A DNA stretch of 64,000 nucleotides from Salipiger bermudensis HTCC2601. Its GTDB lineage: Bacteria; Pseudomonadota; Alphaproteobacteria; Rhodobacterales; Rhodobacteraceae. Of the stretch, positions 56,446 through 64,000 are shown in pieces. The translations under genes were made by a program, and so were the position numbers. Under the pieces are notes generated by a model, which had not been told where the DNA came from, ran no database searches, and saw only the letters and a list, made by a program, of their open reading frames with translations. Position 1 is the stretch's first letter, and every line of letters starts with the position of its first letter. The DNA lies in assembly GCF_000153725.1 (NCBI RefSeq), contig NZ_DS022277.1, positions 281,342 through 345,341 on the forward strand, written 5' to 3'.

Positions 56446-57969
56446 TCAGGTCAGGTCGTCGGGCAGCACGCCTTCGGGGATGTTCTGGTAGCAGACCGGC
56501 CGCAGGAAGCGGCGGATCGACAGCGTGCCCACGGAGGTGGCGCCGAAGTTCGTGCTGGCCGGGTAGGGCCCGCCATGGACCATGGTGTCCGCGACCTCGA
56601 CGCCGGTGGGGAAGCCGTTGACCAGAACCCGGCCGGCCTTGCGCTCGAGGATCGGCAGCAGCGCGCGGGCGTCGGCGGTGTCGCCCTCGTCCATGTGGAT
56701 GGTGGCGGTGAGCTGGCCCTCGAAACCACGGGCGAGCTGGGCCATCTCGGTCTCGGAGGAGACGCGGATCACCAGCCCGAGCGGGCCGAAGACCTCTTCC
56801 CCGAGTGCGTGGTCCTGCAGGTAGCTGGCGGCATCGGTCTGGTAGAGGTTGGGCCTGGCGTTGCGGCCCTCCTGCTCGGTGGTGAGCACCGGCTTGACGG
56901 TGTTGCGCCCGTCGAACCGGGCCTTGCCGTCGCGATAGGCCTGCGCGATGCCCTCGGTCAGCATGACCTGCGCCGGCGCATCGGTGAGCGCCTTGGCGGC
57001 CGCCTCGACGAAGGCGTCGCCCTCGGCGCCGGTGCCGATCACCGCGATGCCGGGATTGGTGCAGAACTGGCCGGCGCCCATGGTGAGCGAGCCGGCCCAG
57101 CCGCTGCCGATCTCGGCGCCGCGGGCGCGGGCGGCCTCGGGCAGGACGAACATCGGGTTGACCGAGCCCAGCTCGCCGAAGAACGGGATCGGCTCGGGAC
57201 GCTGGGCGCAGAGATCAAAGAGCGCGCGGCCGCCGCCCAGCGAGCCGGTGAAGCCCACCGCCTTGATCAGCGGGTGCTGGACCAGCGCCTGGCCGACATC
57301 GCGCTTGCCGCCCTGGATCAGCGAGAACACGCCCTCGGGCATGCCGCACGACGCGATGGCGGCGTGGATCGCCTCGGCGACGATCTCGCCGGTGCCGGGA
57401 TGGGCCGAGTGGCCCTTGACCACCACCGGGCAGCCGGCGGCCAGCGCCGCGGCGGTGTCGCCGCCGGCGGTGGAGAAGGCCAGCGGAAAGTTCGAGGCAC
57501 CGAACACGGCCACCGGACCGATCGGGCGCTGCATCATCCGCAGGTCGGGGCGCGGCAGCGGCGCGCGGTCGGGCAGCGCCGCGTCATGGCGGCGGTCGAG
57601 ATAGTCGCCCTTGCGGATGTGCTCGGCGAAAAGGCGGAGCTGTCCGGTGGTGCGGCCGCGCTCGCCCTGAAGCCGGGCCTCGGGCAGGCCGGTCTCCTGG
57701 GTGCCGATCGCGGTGATGGCCTCGGCGCGGGCCTCCATCTCGTCGGCGATGGCGTCGAGGAAGGCGGCGCGCGCTTCGCGGGTGGTGTAGCCGTAGCTCC
57801 AGAACGCCTCCTCGGCGGCCTCGCAGGCGCGGGTCACCAGCTCGGGCGTGCCGATGCTGAACGCGTGCGCGGGCCCGTGGGCGGGCTCGGAGGTGAAGGT
57901 CGCCTCAGAGGCGACCCAGTCTCCGGCGATCAGGTGCTTGCCGTGGGGGGTGAAAGTCTCGTCCAGCAT
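56446..57969 (-). CDS. 2,5-dioxovalerate (ketoglutaric semialdehyde) dehydrogenase
   Basis: 507 aa aldehyde dehydrogenase from ATG 57969. VFGASNFPLAFS, VVVKGHSAHPGTG, FTGSLGGGRALF (NADP-type), FFGELGSVNP (Glu) and GAGQFCTNPG (catalytic Cys). This subfamily oxidises 2,5-dioxovalerate to 2-oxoglutarate. It lies one base downstream of udh and is separated from kdgD by 139 bp. Confidence 0.9.
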   Translation of the reverse strand: MLDETFTPHGKHLIAGDWVASEATFTSEPAHGPAHAFSIGTPELVTRACEAAEEAFWSYGYTTREARAAFLDAIADEMEARAEAITAIGTQETGLPEARLQGERGRTTGQLRLFAEHIRKGDYLDRRHDAALPDRAPLPRPDLRMMQRPIGPVAVFGASNFPLAFSTAGGDTAAALAAGCPVVVKGHSAHPGTGEIVAEAIHAAIASCGMPEGVFSLIQGGKRDVGQALVQHPLIKAVGFTGSLGGGRALFDLCAQRPEPIPFFGELGSVNPMFVLPEAARARGAEIGSGWAGSLTMGAGQFCTNPGIAVIGTGAEGDAFVEAAAKALTDAPAQVMLTEGIAQAYRDGKARFDGRNTVKPVLTTEQEGRNARPNLYQTDAASYLQDHALGEEVFGPLGLVIRVSSETEMAQLARGFEGQLTATIHMDEGDTADARALLPILERKAGRVLVNGFPTGVEVADTMVHGGPYPASTNFGATSVGTLSIRRFLRPVCYQNIPEGVLPDDLT

Positions 57970-57970
57970 G

Positions 57971-58780
57971 TCAGTCCTCCTTGCGGGATGGATGAATGGG
58001 TTCATCGGTGAAGACGCCGCCCTGATAGCGGGCGACCGCTTCGTTCGGGTCAGGGCGCGGCACGGTGCGGGCGATCTCTTCGGCGAAGGCGGCGGCGTTG
58101 TCCTTTGGCCGCCAGCCGAGGAAGGCCGCGTGGGCATTGTCCCACCAGCCGTGATCGTTGGCCGAGGCCCCCCAGACCATGGTGCAGCCGAGGCGGGGCG
58201 CGGCGAAGACCGCGTCGATCAGCGAGACGAAATCGTCTTCGCTGAACCAGGTCGCCAGCATGCGCCAGTTCTCGGGCTTGGGCGTGCAGGAGCCGATGCG
58301 CACCAGCGCGCTCTCCTGCCCGAACTTGTCGTGGTAGAGGCTCGCCACCGCCTCGCCGAAGATCTTCGACACGCCGTAGAGGCCGTCTGGCCGGTAAGGC
58401 GCCGTGTGATCGAGCCGCGTGGTCTGGTCGTGGTAGCCGATCGTATGGTTCGAGGAGGCGAAGACGATGCGCGGCATGCCATGCGCCCGCGCCGCCTCGT
58501 AGAGGTTGTAGACGCCGCGCAGGTTGGCGGCCTCGATCAGGTCGAAGCTGCGCTCGACGCTGATCCCGCCCAGATGCACGATGCCGTCGCAGCCCTCGAC
58601 GAGGCGCATCACCGCGTCGCCGTCGCTGAGGTCGCAGGGCACAACCTCTTCGCCATCACCCGCGGGGGGCATCTCCGCCACGTCCGACAGGCGCAGGATC
58701 TTGGCGTGGCCGCGCAACTTGTCGCGCAGCATGGTGCCCAAGGTGCCGGCGGCGCCGGTGATCAGGATCCGGTTCATCAT
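57971..58780 (-). CDS. udh: Uronate dehydrogenase
   Basis: 269 aa short-chain/epimerase-type enzyme; MM start at 58780 with GGAG 9 bases upstream. ITGAAGTLG nucleotide motif, HLGGISVERSFDLIEAANLRG, FASSNHTIGYH and YGVSK (Tyr135, Lys139). Oxidises galacturonate or glucuronate to the aldaro-1,5-lactone with NAD. Feeds gli and gci. Confidence 0.9.
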   Translation of the reverse strand: MMNRILITGAAGTLGTMLRDKLRGHAKILRLSDVAEMPPAGDGEEVVPCDLSDGDAVMRLVEGCDGIVHLGGISVERSFDLIEAANLRGVYNLYEAARAHGMPRIVFASSNHTIGYHDQTTRLDHTAPYRPDGLYGVSKIFGEAVASLYHDKFGQESALVRIGSCTPKPENWRMLATWFSEDDFVSLIDAVFAAPRLGCTMVWGASANDHGWWDNAHAAFLGWRPKDNAAAFAEEIARTVPRPDPNEAVARYQGGVFTDEPIHPSRKED

Positions 58781-58785
58781 CAAAG

Positions 58786-60063
58786 TCACTCCATCAGCCC
58801 GGGCAGGGTCATCGAGAAGGCGGGCACGTAGGTGACCAGCATGAGCGCGCCGAAGATGGCAAGGTAGAAGGGCCAGATCGTCCGCACCGCCTGATCGATC
58901 CGCACACCGCCGACGACGCAGCCGACGAAGAGGCAGGCGCCCACGGGCGGGGTACAGAGCCCGAGCCCGAGGTTCATCATCAGGATGACACCGAACTGGA
59001 TCGGGTCCATCCCGAGGCCCACGACCACCGGCAGGAAGATCGGCGTGGTGATCAGGATCAGCGCCGCCATGTCCATGATCATCCCCAGCCCGAGCAGAAC
59101 GAGGTTGAGCAGCAGAAGGATGACGATCGGGTTGTCGGAAATCCCGGTCACCGCGGTCGCCAGAAGATCCGGCACGCGGTAGAGCGTCAGCAGGTAGGAG
59201 AAGGCCGAGGCCGTCGCCACCAGCAGCATCACCAGCGCGGTGGTGCGCACCGAGGTCACCACGGCGGCGCGGAACTTCTCCCAGGTCAGCTCGCGGTAGA
59301 CGAAGACCGTCACGAGGATGGCCCAGATCGCACCGAAGGCGCCGCTTTCGGTCACCGTCATCACGCCCGACAGCACGCCGCCCACGATGATCACCGCGGT
59401 CATCAGGCCCGGCAGCGCCACGATGGTGGAGATCGCCAGCGACTTGAAGCCCGGGAAGGTCTCGGCCGGGTAGCCGCGCTTGACCGCGACCACATAGGCC
59501 ACCAGCCCGAGGCAGAGGCACATCAGCACGCCGGGCACGATGCCCGCGATGAACAGCTTCGAGACCGAGACGCCGCCCGCCGCCACCGCGAAGAGGATCA
59601 TGTTGTGCGAGGGCGGGATCACCACGCCGGCGACCGAGGAGGTCACGGTGACGTTGACGGCATAGTCGGGATCGTAGCCTTTCTCCTTCATCACTGGCAT
59701 CAGGATCGAGCCGAGCGCCGAGGTGTCGGCCACCGCCGAGCCCGAGATGCCGCCGAACAGCATCGACGATGCGACGTTGACGATGCCGAGCCCGCCGCGC
59801 ATCCAGCCGACCGCATAGCTCGCGAGGCGGACGAGCCGCCCGGCGATGCCGCCCTGCATCATCAGCTCGCCGGCGAAGATGAAGAACGGGATCGCCAGCA
59901 ACGAGAAGACCGAGATCCCCGACAGCACGCGCTGGAAGCCGATGAAGAGCGGCAGGCCCTCGTAGAGGAACCCTCCCACCGTGGCGAGCCCGAGGGCAAA
60001 GGCCACCGGCATGCCGGTCAGCAGGCCGAAGAAGAACAGCCCGAAGAGAAGTGCCAGACCCAT
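58786..60063 (-). CDS. TRAP transporter large permease (DctM)
   Basis: 425 aa with about twelve hydrophobic helices and the DctM signatures LAIPFFIFAGELMMQGGIAGRLVRLA, SMLFGGISGSAVADTSALGSILMP and VIPPSHNMILFA. Inner-membrane symporter for the uronate that DctP captures. Ends 5 bases before udh. Confidence 0.92.
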   Translation of the reverse strand: MGLALLFGLFFFGLLTGMPVAFALGLATVGGFLYEGLPLFIGFQRVLSGISVFSLLAIPFFIFAGELMMQGGIAGRLVRLASYAVGWMRGGLGIVNVASSMLFGGISGSAVADTSALGSILMPVMKEKGYDPDYAVNVTVTSSVAGVVIPPSHNMILFAVAAGGVSVSKLFIAGIVPGVLMCLCLGLVAYVVAVKRGYPAETFPGFKSLAISTIVALPGLMTAVIIVGGVLSGVMTVTESGAFGAIWAILVTVFVYRELTWEKFRAAVVTSVRTTALVMLLVATASAFSYLLTLYRVPDLLATAVTGISDNPIVILLLLNLVLLGLGMIMDMAALILITTPIFLPVVVGLGMDPIQFGVILMMNLGLGLCTPPVGACLFVGCVVGGVRIDQAVRTIWPFYLAIFGALMLVTYVPAFSMTLPGLME

Positions 60064-60081
60064 GGGTTCAGTCCTTGCCAG

Positions 60082-60588
60082 TCAAGTCTTGGCGGTGGCC
60101 AGCGCCACCGCTTGGTAAAGTGTGAAAACCGCCGTCAGCGCGCCGCAGATCGCCATAGGAACCGCCCGCAGCCCCTCGGTGACGCCCAGCATCGGAACGC
60201 GGCGGGGCCAGAGGCTCTGGGCCAGCGTCCAGCCCTGCCAGAACAACACGATGCCGAAGACCAGCATCCCCGCCAGCGCCATCCAGTGCAGTGGCACGCG
60301 CAGGACCGACGGCAGCATCTCGCGGATGAACTCGATGGAGAGGTGACTCTGCGTCCAGACCCCGGCGGCGCCGCCGAGGAAGGTGATCCAGACCACCAGC
60401 AGAAGCGCCACCTGCTCGACCCATGTAGGGGTGTCGTTCATCACGTAGCGCCCCCAGACCAGCCAGCCGAAGATCGCCACCAGCACGACCAGCCCGGTCC
60501 CGGCCACGCCGACGCAGCCCTTGGCGAGCAGATCCAGCGCCCGCTCCACGGGCCCCATATCGGCGACTGCCTTGTCCTGAGGTAACAT
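60082..60588 (-). CDS. TRAP transporter small permease (DctQ)
   Basis: 168 aa with four helices: WGRYVMNDTPTWVEQVALLLVVWITFLGGA pattern and SHLSIEFIREML are characteristic of DctQ. Starts after an 88-bp gap containing a hairpin, and is followed by DctM 18 bases on. Confidence 0.88.
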   Translation of the reverse strand: MLPQDKAVADMGPVERALDLLAKGCVGVAGTGLVVLVAIFGWLVWGRYVMNDTPTWVEQVALLLVVWITFLGGAAGVWTQSHLSIEFIREMLPSVLRVPLHWMALAGMLVFGIVLFWQGWTLAQSLWPRRVPMLGVTEGLRAVPMAICGALTAVFTLYQAVALATAKT

Positions 60589-60644
60589 CGCCCCCTCCCT
60601 GAATGCGGCCCCGAGTGCGGCCCCTGAGTCCTGAGTGCGTCAGA

Positions 60645-60664
60645 CCCCGGCCCGAAGGCCGGGG
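60645..60664 (-). terminator. Intercistronic hairpin with TTCG loop between dctP and dctQ
   Basis: Stem CCCCGGCC/GGCCGGGG; on the minus strand the loop is TTCG, an unusually stable tetraloop. It follows the dctP stop by about 12 bases and probably limits readthrough or protects dctP mRNA, giving excess binding protein. Confidence 0.65.
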
Positions 60665-60676
60665 CGTGCGACGATC

Positions 60677-61645
60677 TTACTCGACCGCCTGGATGTCACG
60701 GATCAGCTGCTCGAGATCCGGGTTCGCCTCGATGAACTTGGCATAGACCGGTTCCATCGCGGTCTGGAACGCCATCGGATCCTCGACCTCGTTGATCTCG
60801 ACGCCGGCCTCCGAGACCTGGGCACGGGAGGCGTCGGAGCGCTCGGCCCAGAGCTGACGCTGCTCCTCGGCGGCGGCAATCGCCGCTTCGCGCACCAGTT
60901 CCTGATCCTCGGGCGAGGTGTCATCCCACACCGACTTGGCGACGCAGATGCACTCGGGGATGATCAGGTGGTTGGTGATCGAGTAGTACTTCGCCACCTC
61001 GTAGTGGTTGGACGACTCGAAGCTGGGGTAGTTGTTCTCGGCGCCGTCGATCACACCGGTCTTGAGCGACTGGTAGACCTCGCCATAGGCCATCGGCGTG
61101 GCGTTGCCGCCAAGGCTGTCGACCATCTGCACGTAGAGGTCGTTGCTCATCACACGGAACTTCAGCCCGTCCATGTCGGCGGGCGTCATGATCGGCTTCT
61201 TGGTGTTGTAGAAGCTGCGCGAGCCGCTATCCATCCACGACAGCGCCACGATGCCCGCCTCGGACAGAGCATCCGAGAAGCGCTGGCCGATTTCGCCATC
61301 CATCGCCGCGTGCATGTGATCGACATCGCGGAAGATGAACGGCAGCGACAGCACGTTGGTGGCGGGCACGATCTCGCCCATCGGGCCCATGTTGAAGTTG
61401 CCGACGGCAATGGCACCGGCGCGCAGCTGCTCGATGGCGTCGGGCTGGGCGCCCAGCACACCACCCGGATAAACCTGCGGCTCGATGCGGCCCTCGGTGG
61501 CGGTGGCGACATCCTCGGCAAAGCTCTCGAGCGCGGTCACGTTCGGGTAGCCCTCGGGGTGGATCGCCCAAGTGCGCCAGGTCTCGGCCATGGCGGGGGT
61601 GGCAAGCAGCGCGAGCGCAAGCGCGGAAGTGGTCATACGAAACAT
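60677..61645 (-). CDS. TRAP transporter substrate-binding protein (DctP), probably hexuronate
   Basis: 322 aa with signal peptide (TTSALALALLATPAMA). DctP fold: NVTALESFAEDV, IEPQVYPGGVLG, PFIFRDVDHM, GLKFRVMSND (conserved Arg for the carboxylate) and DGAENNYPSFESSNHYEVAK. Context with udh and KduID suggests galacturonate and glucuronate as ligands. Promoter region upstream carries an operator-like site at 61693. Confidence 0.9.
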   Translation of the reverse strand: MFRMTTSALALALLATPAMAETWRTWAIHPEGYPNVTALESFAEDVATATEGRIEPQVYPGGVLGAQPDAIEQLRAGAIAVGNFNMGPMGEIVPATNVLSLPFIFRDVDHMHAAMDGEIGQRFSDALSEAGIVALSWMDSGSRSFYNTKKPIMTPADMDGLKFRVMSNDLYVQMVDSLGGNATPMAYGEVYQSLKTGVIDGAENNYPSFESSNHYEVAKYYSITNHLIIPECICVAKSVWDDTSPEDQELVREAAIAAAEEQRQLWAERSDASRAQVSEAGVEINEVEDPMAFQTAMEPVYAKFIEANPDLEQLIRDIQAVE

Positions 61646-61692
61646 GGTGTTGTCCTCCCTGACAGTCGGCAGAGTCGAGTCTGCCTGAGCGA

Positions 61693-61715
61693 TATATGAC
61701 CAACTTGTATGATAA
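61693..61715. promoter_or_regulatory. Operator candidate upstream of dctP
   Basis: TATATGACcAAC-TTGTATGATAA: centre CAACTTG as in the 36573 operator and a near-perfect right arm TTGTATGA. It lies 48 bases upstream of the dctP start, covering a probable promoter. Confidence 0.55.
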
Positions 61716-61841
61716 CTGTCAAGCGTTGCGAGAATGTCGATGATATTACTTTTATATCAAACACTTAACCGCGATCTCTTCGCAGCCGCAGAAAGAGTGT
61801 CATCAATATTGATATGACAGATTCTGCGACCCAAAGGAAAA

Positions 61842-61867
61842 GGGCCCCGCCACATGCGACGGGGCCC
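61842..61867 (-). terminator. Terminator after kduD
   Basis: Stem GGGCCCCG/CGGGGCCC with a 10-base loop, 23 bases after the kduD stop on the minus strand; on that strand it is followed by CTTTTCCTTT. Separates kduID from the dctP promoter region. Confidence 0.75.
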
Positions 61868-61889
61868 TGATTGCAATCAGGTGGAAGGG

Positions 61890-62633
61890 TCAGCGCGCCA
61901 GCCAGCCGCCGTCGACGTTGAGCACGGCCCCGGTGATGTAGGTCGCCGCGGGCGAGGCGAGGAAGGCCGCGGTGCCGCCGATGTCCGAGGCATCGCCCCA
62001 GCGCCCGGCAGGAATGCGGTCGAGGATCGCCGCAGAGCGCTCGGGATCGTCGCGCAGGGCCTGGGTGTTGTTGGTCGCGATATAGCCCGGCGCGATGGCG
62101 TTGACGGTGATCCCGTGCGGCGCCCATTCATTGGCGAGGATCTTGGTGACCCCGGCCACGCCATGCTTGGCCGCCGTGTAGGCGGGCACCCGGATGCCGC
62201 CCTGGAACGACAGCAACGAGGCGATGTTGATCACCGCGCCCGGCATGTCCTGCGCCAGCAGCGCCTTGCCGAAGGCCTGGCAGGTGAAGAACAGCGCCTT
62301 GAGGTTCACGTCCATCACGTCGTCCCAGTCGGCTTCGGAATAATCGACCGAGTCGGCCCGGCGGATGATCCCGGCATTGTTGACGAGGATCGAGATGCCC
62401 GCCCCGTCGAATATGTCTCGAGCGGCCATCGGGTCGGCGAAATCGAGCAGCAGGCTCTCACCCGAGCCGCCCGCCGCGGTGATCTCGGCGACGGTTTCAT
62501 CGCAGGCCCGGCGCCCGGCGCAGATCACATGCGCGCCCTGCCCCGCCAGCGACACCGCGATGGCCTGCCCGATACCGGTATTGGCCCCGGTCACCAGCGC
62601 TTTACGCCCCTCCAGAGAGAATGGCCCGGCCAT
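61890..62633 (-). CDS. kduD: 2-deoxy-D-gluconate 3-dehydrogenase KduD
   Basis: 247 aa short-chain dehydrogenase. TGANTGIGQ, NNAGIIRR, Ser in NIASLLSFQGG, YTAAK (Tyr152, Lys156) and the KduD-specific NEWAPHGITVNAIAPGYIATNNT-type segment. Reduces 3-deoxy-D-glycero-2,5-hexodiulosonate to 2-keto-3-deoxygluconate. ATG overlaps kduI stop by one base. Confidence 0.93.
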   Translation of the reverse strand: MAGPFSLEGRKALVTGANTGIGQAIAVSLAGQGAHVICAGRRACDETVAEITAAGGSGESLLLDFADPMAARDIFDGAGISILVNNAGIIRRADSVDYSEADWDDVMDVNLKALFFTCQAFGKALLAQDMPGAVINIASLLSFQGGIRVPAYTAAKHGVAGVTKILANEWAPHGITVNAIAPGYIATNNTQALRDDPERSAAILDRIPAGRWGDASDIGGTAAFLASPAATYITGAVLNVDGGWLAR

Positions 62634-63457
62634 CAGCGCAGCTCCTTGGGCTGGATGAACTCCATGTCGGTGTAATCGACATTGTCGCCCGCCATGGCCC
62701 AGATAAACGTGTACTCGCCGATCCCGGCACCAGAGTGGATCGACCAGGTCGGCGAAAGCACGGCCTGCTCGTTGGCAACGAAGAGATGCCGCGTCTCAGT
62801 CGGCTCGCCCATCAGGTGCAGAACCCGCGCATCCTCATCCATGCCCCAGTAGAGATAGGCCTCCATGCGGCGGTCGTGAATGTGGCTGGGGATGGTGTTC
62901 CAGACCGAGCCGTCCTCGAGCGAGGTGTAGCCGAGGATCAGCTGGCAGCTCTCCATCACCTGCGGGTGGATGAACTGCTTGATGGTGCGCTTGTTCGAGG
63001 TCTCGGACGCGCCGAGCTTGACCTCGACACAATCGGCAACGGTCACCAGCCGCGAGGGCAGCGTCCGGTGCGCCGGGGCCGAGGTGATGTAGAACCGCCC
63101 CTGCCCGCCGAAGGTGACCGCGCCGCTGCCCATGCCGAGATAGAGGACGTCGCCGCGGTTCATCTCGTAGGTCTCTCCACCGGCCTCGACGGTGCCGGGC
63201 TCGCCGATGTTGACGATGCCCATCTCGCGGCGGTCGAGGAAGCTGTCGGTCTTGGTCTCCTCGACCTTGTCCAGCGTCAGCGTGCCACCCGCGGGGACCG
63301 CGCCGCCCAGGGTGAAGCGGTCGTAATGGGTGTAGACGAGACGGATCTCGCCATCGGCAAACATCCCCTCGCCAAGGAAATGCGACCGCAGCGCGGTGGT
63401 GTCCATCCCCTTGGCATGGTCGGGGTGAATGGCGTGGCGGGTTTCGACGGTAAGCAT
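62633..63457 (-). CDS. kduI: 5-keto-4-deoxyuronate isomerase KduI
   Basis: 274 aa from ATG 63457; the longer frame is unsupported. Two cupin halves; HIHDRRMEAYLYW carries the zinc ligands, and FLGEGMF, GNTL-like DRREMGIVNIG, MGSGAVTF and HSGAGIGEYTFIW are family landmarks. Isomerises 5-keto-4-deoxyuronate to the KduD substrate. First gene of kduI-kduD, with an operator-like site 111 bases upstream. Confidence 0.95.
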   Translation of the reverse strand: MLTVETRHAIHPDHAKGMDTTALRSHFLGEGMFADGEIRLVYTHYDRFTLGGAVPAGGTLTLDKVEETKTDSFLDRREMGIVNIGEPGTVEAGGETYEMNRGDVLYLGMGSGAVTFGGQGRFYITSAPAHRTLPSRLVTVADCVEVKLGASETSNKRTIKQFIHPQVMESCQLILGYTSLEDGSVWNTIPSHIHDRRMEAYLYWGMDEDARVLHLMGEPTETRHLFVANEQAVLSPTWSIHSGAGIGEYTFIWAMAGDNVDYTDMEFIQPKELR

Positions 63458-63567
63458 GATCGATCCTCTTCCTGTGTGTCCTCCGGCCGGGCGCGGCCCC
63501 GTCTGACAGCAGGTTTTGTCAGACAGTCTTCCCCTGCCGCTCATTTCTGACATATGACTTGCATTAT

Positions 63568-63578
63568 TTGTATGACAG
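63568..63578. promoter_or_regulatory. Operator half-site upstream of kduI
   Basis: TTGTATGACAG, the clearest single arm of the series, preceded by CATATGACTTG at 63551-63561. It lies upstream of kduI in the minus-strand promoter region. Confidence 0.5.
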
Positions 63579-64000
63579 ATCAAGAGGCGATCGATTTGAC
63601 CCGCCACTTCCCTGCGGGGTGCCAGTGATAACGCAGAGCAACGTGCCGACGAGCAGCCCGAGGTCGGGCGCGTCCGACCACCACGGATGAAGCGCGCGCC
63701 TCTCCACTCATCGTGCAGCCACCAGCCGAGCCGCGTCGGGCGGCACCGCGCCCGCCACACCGCCCTCCGTGGTCAGCGTGACCGGTACCGGTCGGGACCG
63801 CCAAAGCGGGCGCGAACGCCCAGCCGGAGCCTGTGGCAGACCAGCGTCTTTCGAGAAGGCTTTTGAACGCAACAGTTTACATCGGCAACTAAGCCGTGCA
63901 TTTGCTTGACGATGTAACCAGAGAATTTGTTAGCGCGCCCTGAACCTTTCCTGAGCTCGACAAGAAGTGACGCCAGAAGATGACCGCTGACCCTACCGCC
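63579..64000. other. No supported gene
   Basis: No frame here has convincing protein features. An ATG at 63980 preceded by AGAAG begins a frame (MTADPTA) that runs off the right edge and could be the start of a gene; seven codons are too few to judge. A TTGACG at 63906 might be a -35 element, but the -10 is poor. Confidence 0.4.

Noticed and set aside
63580-63804. Minus-strand 74-aa frame near the right edge
   Set aside because: Arg/Gly-rich composition, no ribosome site and no family; typical chance frame in GC-rich DNA.

Overview
The window is high-GC DNA with dense, mostly overlapping genes. Gene content (TRAP and ABC transporters for uronates and oligosaccharides, an Agrobacterium-type oxidative galacturonate pathway, PhnM/PhnF, MetNIQ, giant RTX proteins) fits an alphaproteobacterium, most likely a marine Rhodobacterales. 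This assignment is by gene content and codon style only. No rRNA, tRNA, IS element or CRISPR array was seen.

Region A (1-26513) is the unusual part. A giant, apparently cysteine-free, beta-helix/RTX-repeat surface or secreted protein (more than 5,000 aa, 5' end outside the window) is followed, after a strong hairpin, by a tight same-strand train. The train encodes a DUF3467 protein, a GAF-containing HlyD-type adaptor, a PqqD-like/M50 (HELGH) membrane protein, a shortened SecA paralogue, two unrecognised proteins, a radical SAM enzyme, and then a SapC protein with a flavin-dependent halogenase. No type I ABC exporter or TolC is present. The set looks like a dedicated export and modification module for the giant protein or for a hidden peptide.

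Region B (26514-35533) is housekeeping and accessory: a small putative secreted protein, DoxX plus a Tat-like VOC protein, a phosphonate block (phnE-phnC-phnD divergent from phnM-phnF, without the C-P lyase core) and a methionine ABC importer (metNIQ).

Region C (35692-63457) is a large pectin and hexuronate utilisation island. It holds two FCD-type GntR regulators, an AraC regulator, a peptide-type ABC importer with an enolase-superfamily sugar-acid dehydratase and an esterase, a TogMNAB-like oligogalacturonide ABC importer, cytoplasmic GH28 and GH105 hydrolases, and a DctPQM TRAP importer. Both catabolic branches are present. Unsaturated galacturonate goes through KdgF, KduI and KduD towards 2-keto-3-deoxygluconate. 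Saturated galacturonate goes through uronate dehydrogenase, galactarolactone isomerase, galactarolactone cycloisomerase, KdgD and a ketoglutarate-semialdehyde dehydrogenase to 2-oxoglutarate. KDG kinase and aldolase are not in the window. Similar operator-like sites built on the half-site TTGTATGA(CAG) lie in front of most of these gene groups, suggesting one regulon under the GntR regulators.

The right end (63458-64000) holds an operator-like site and otherwise no supported gene.
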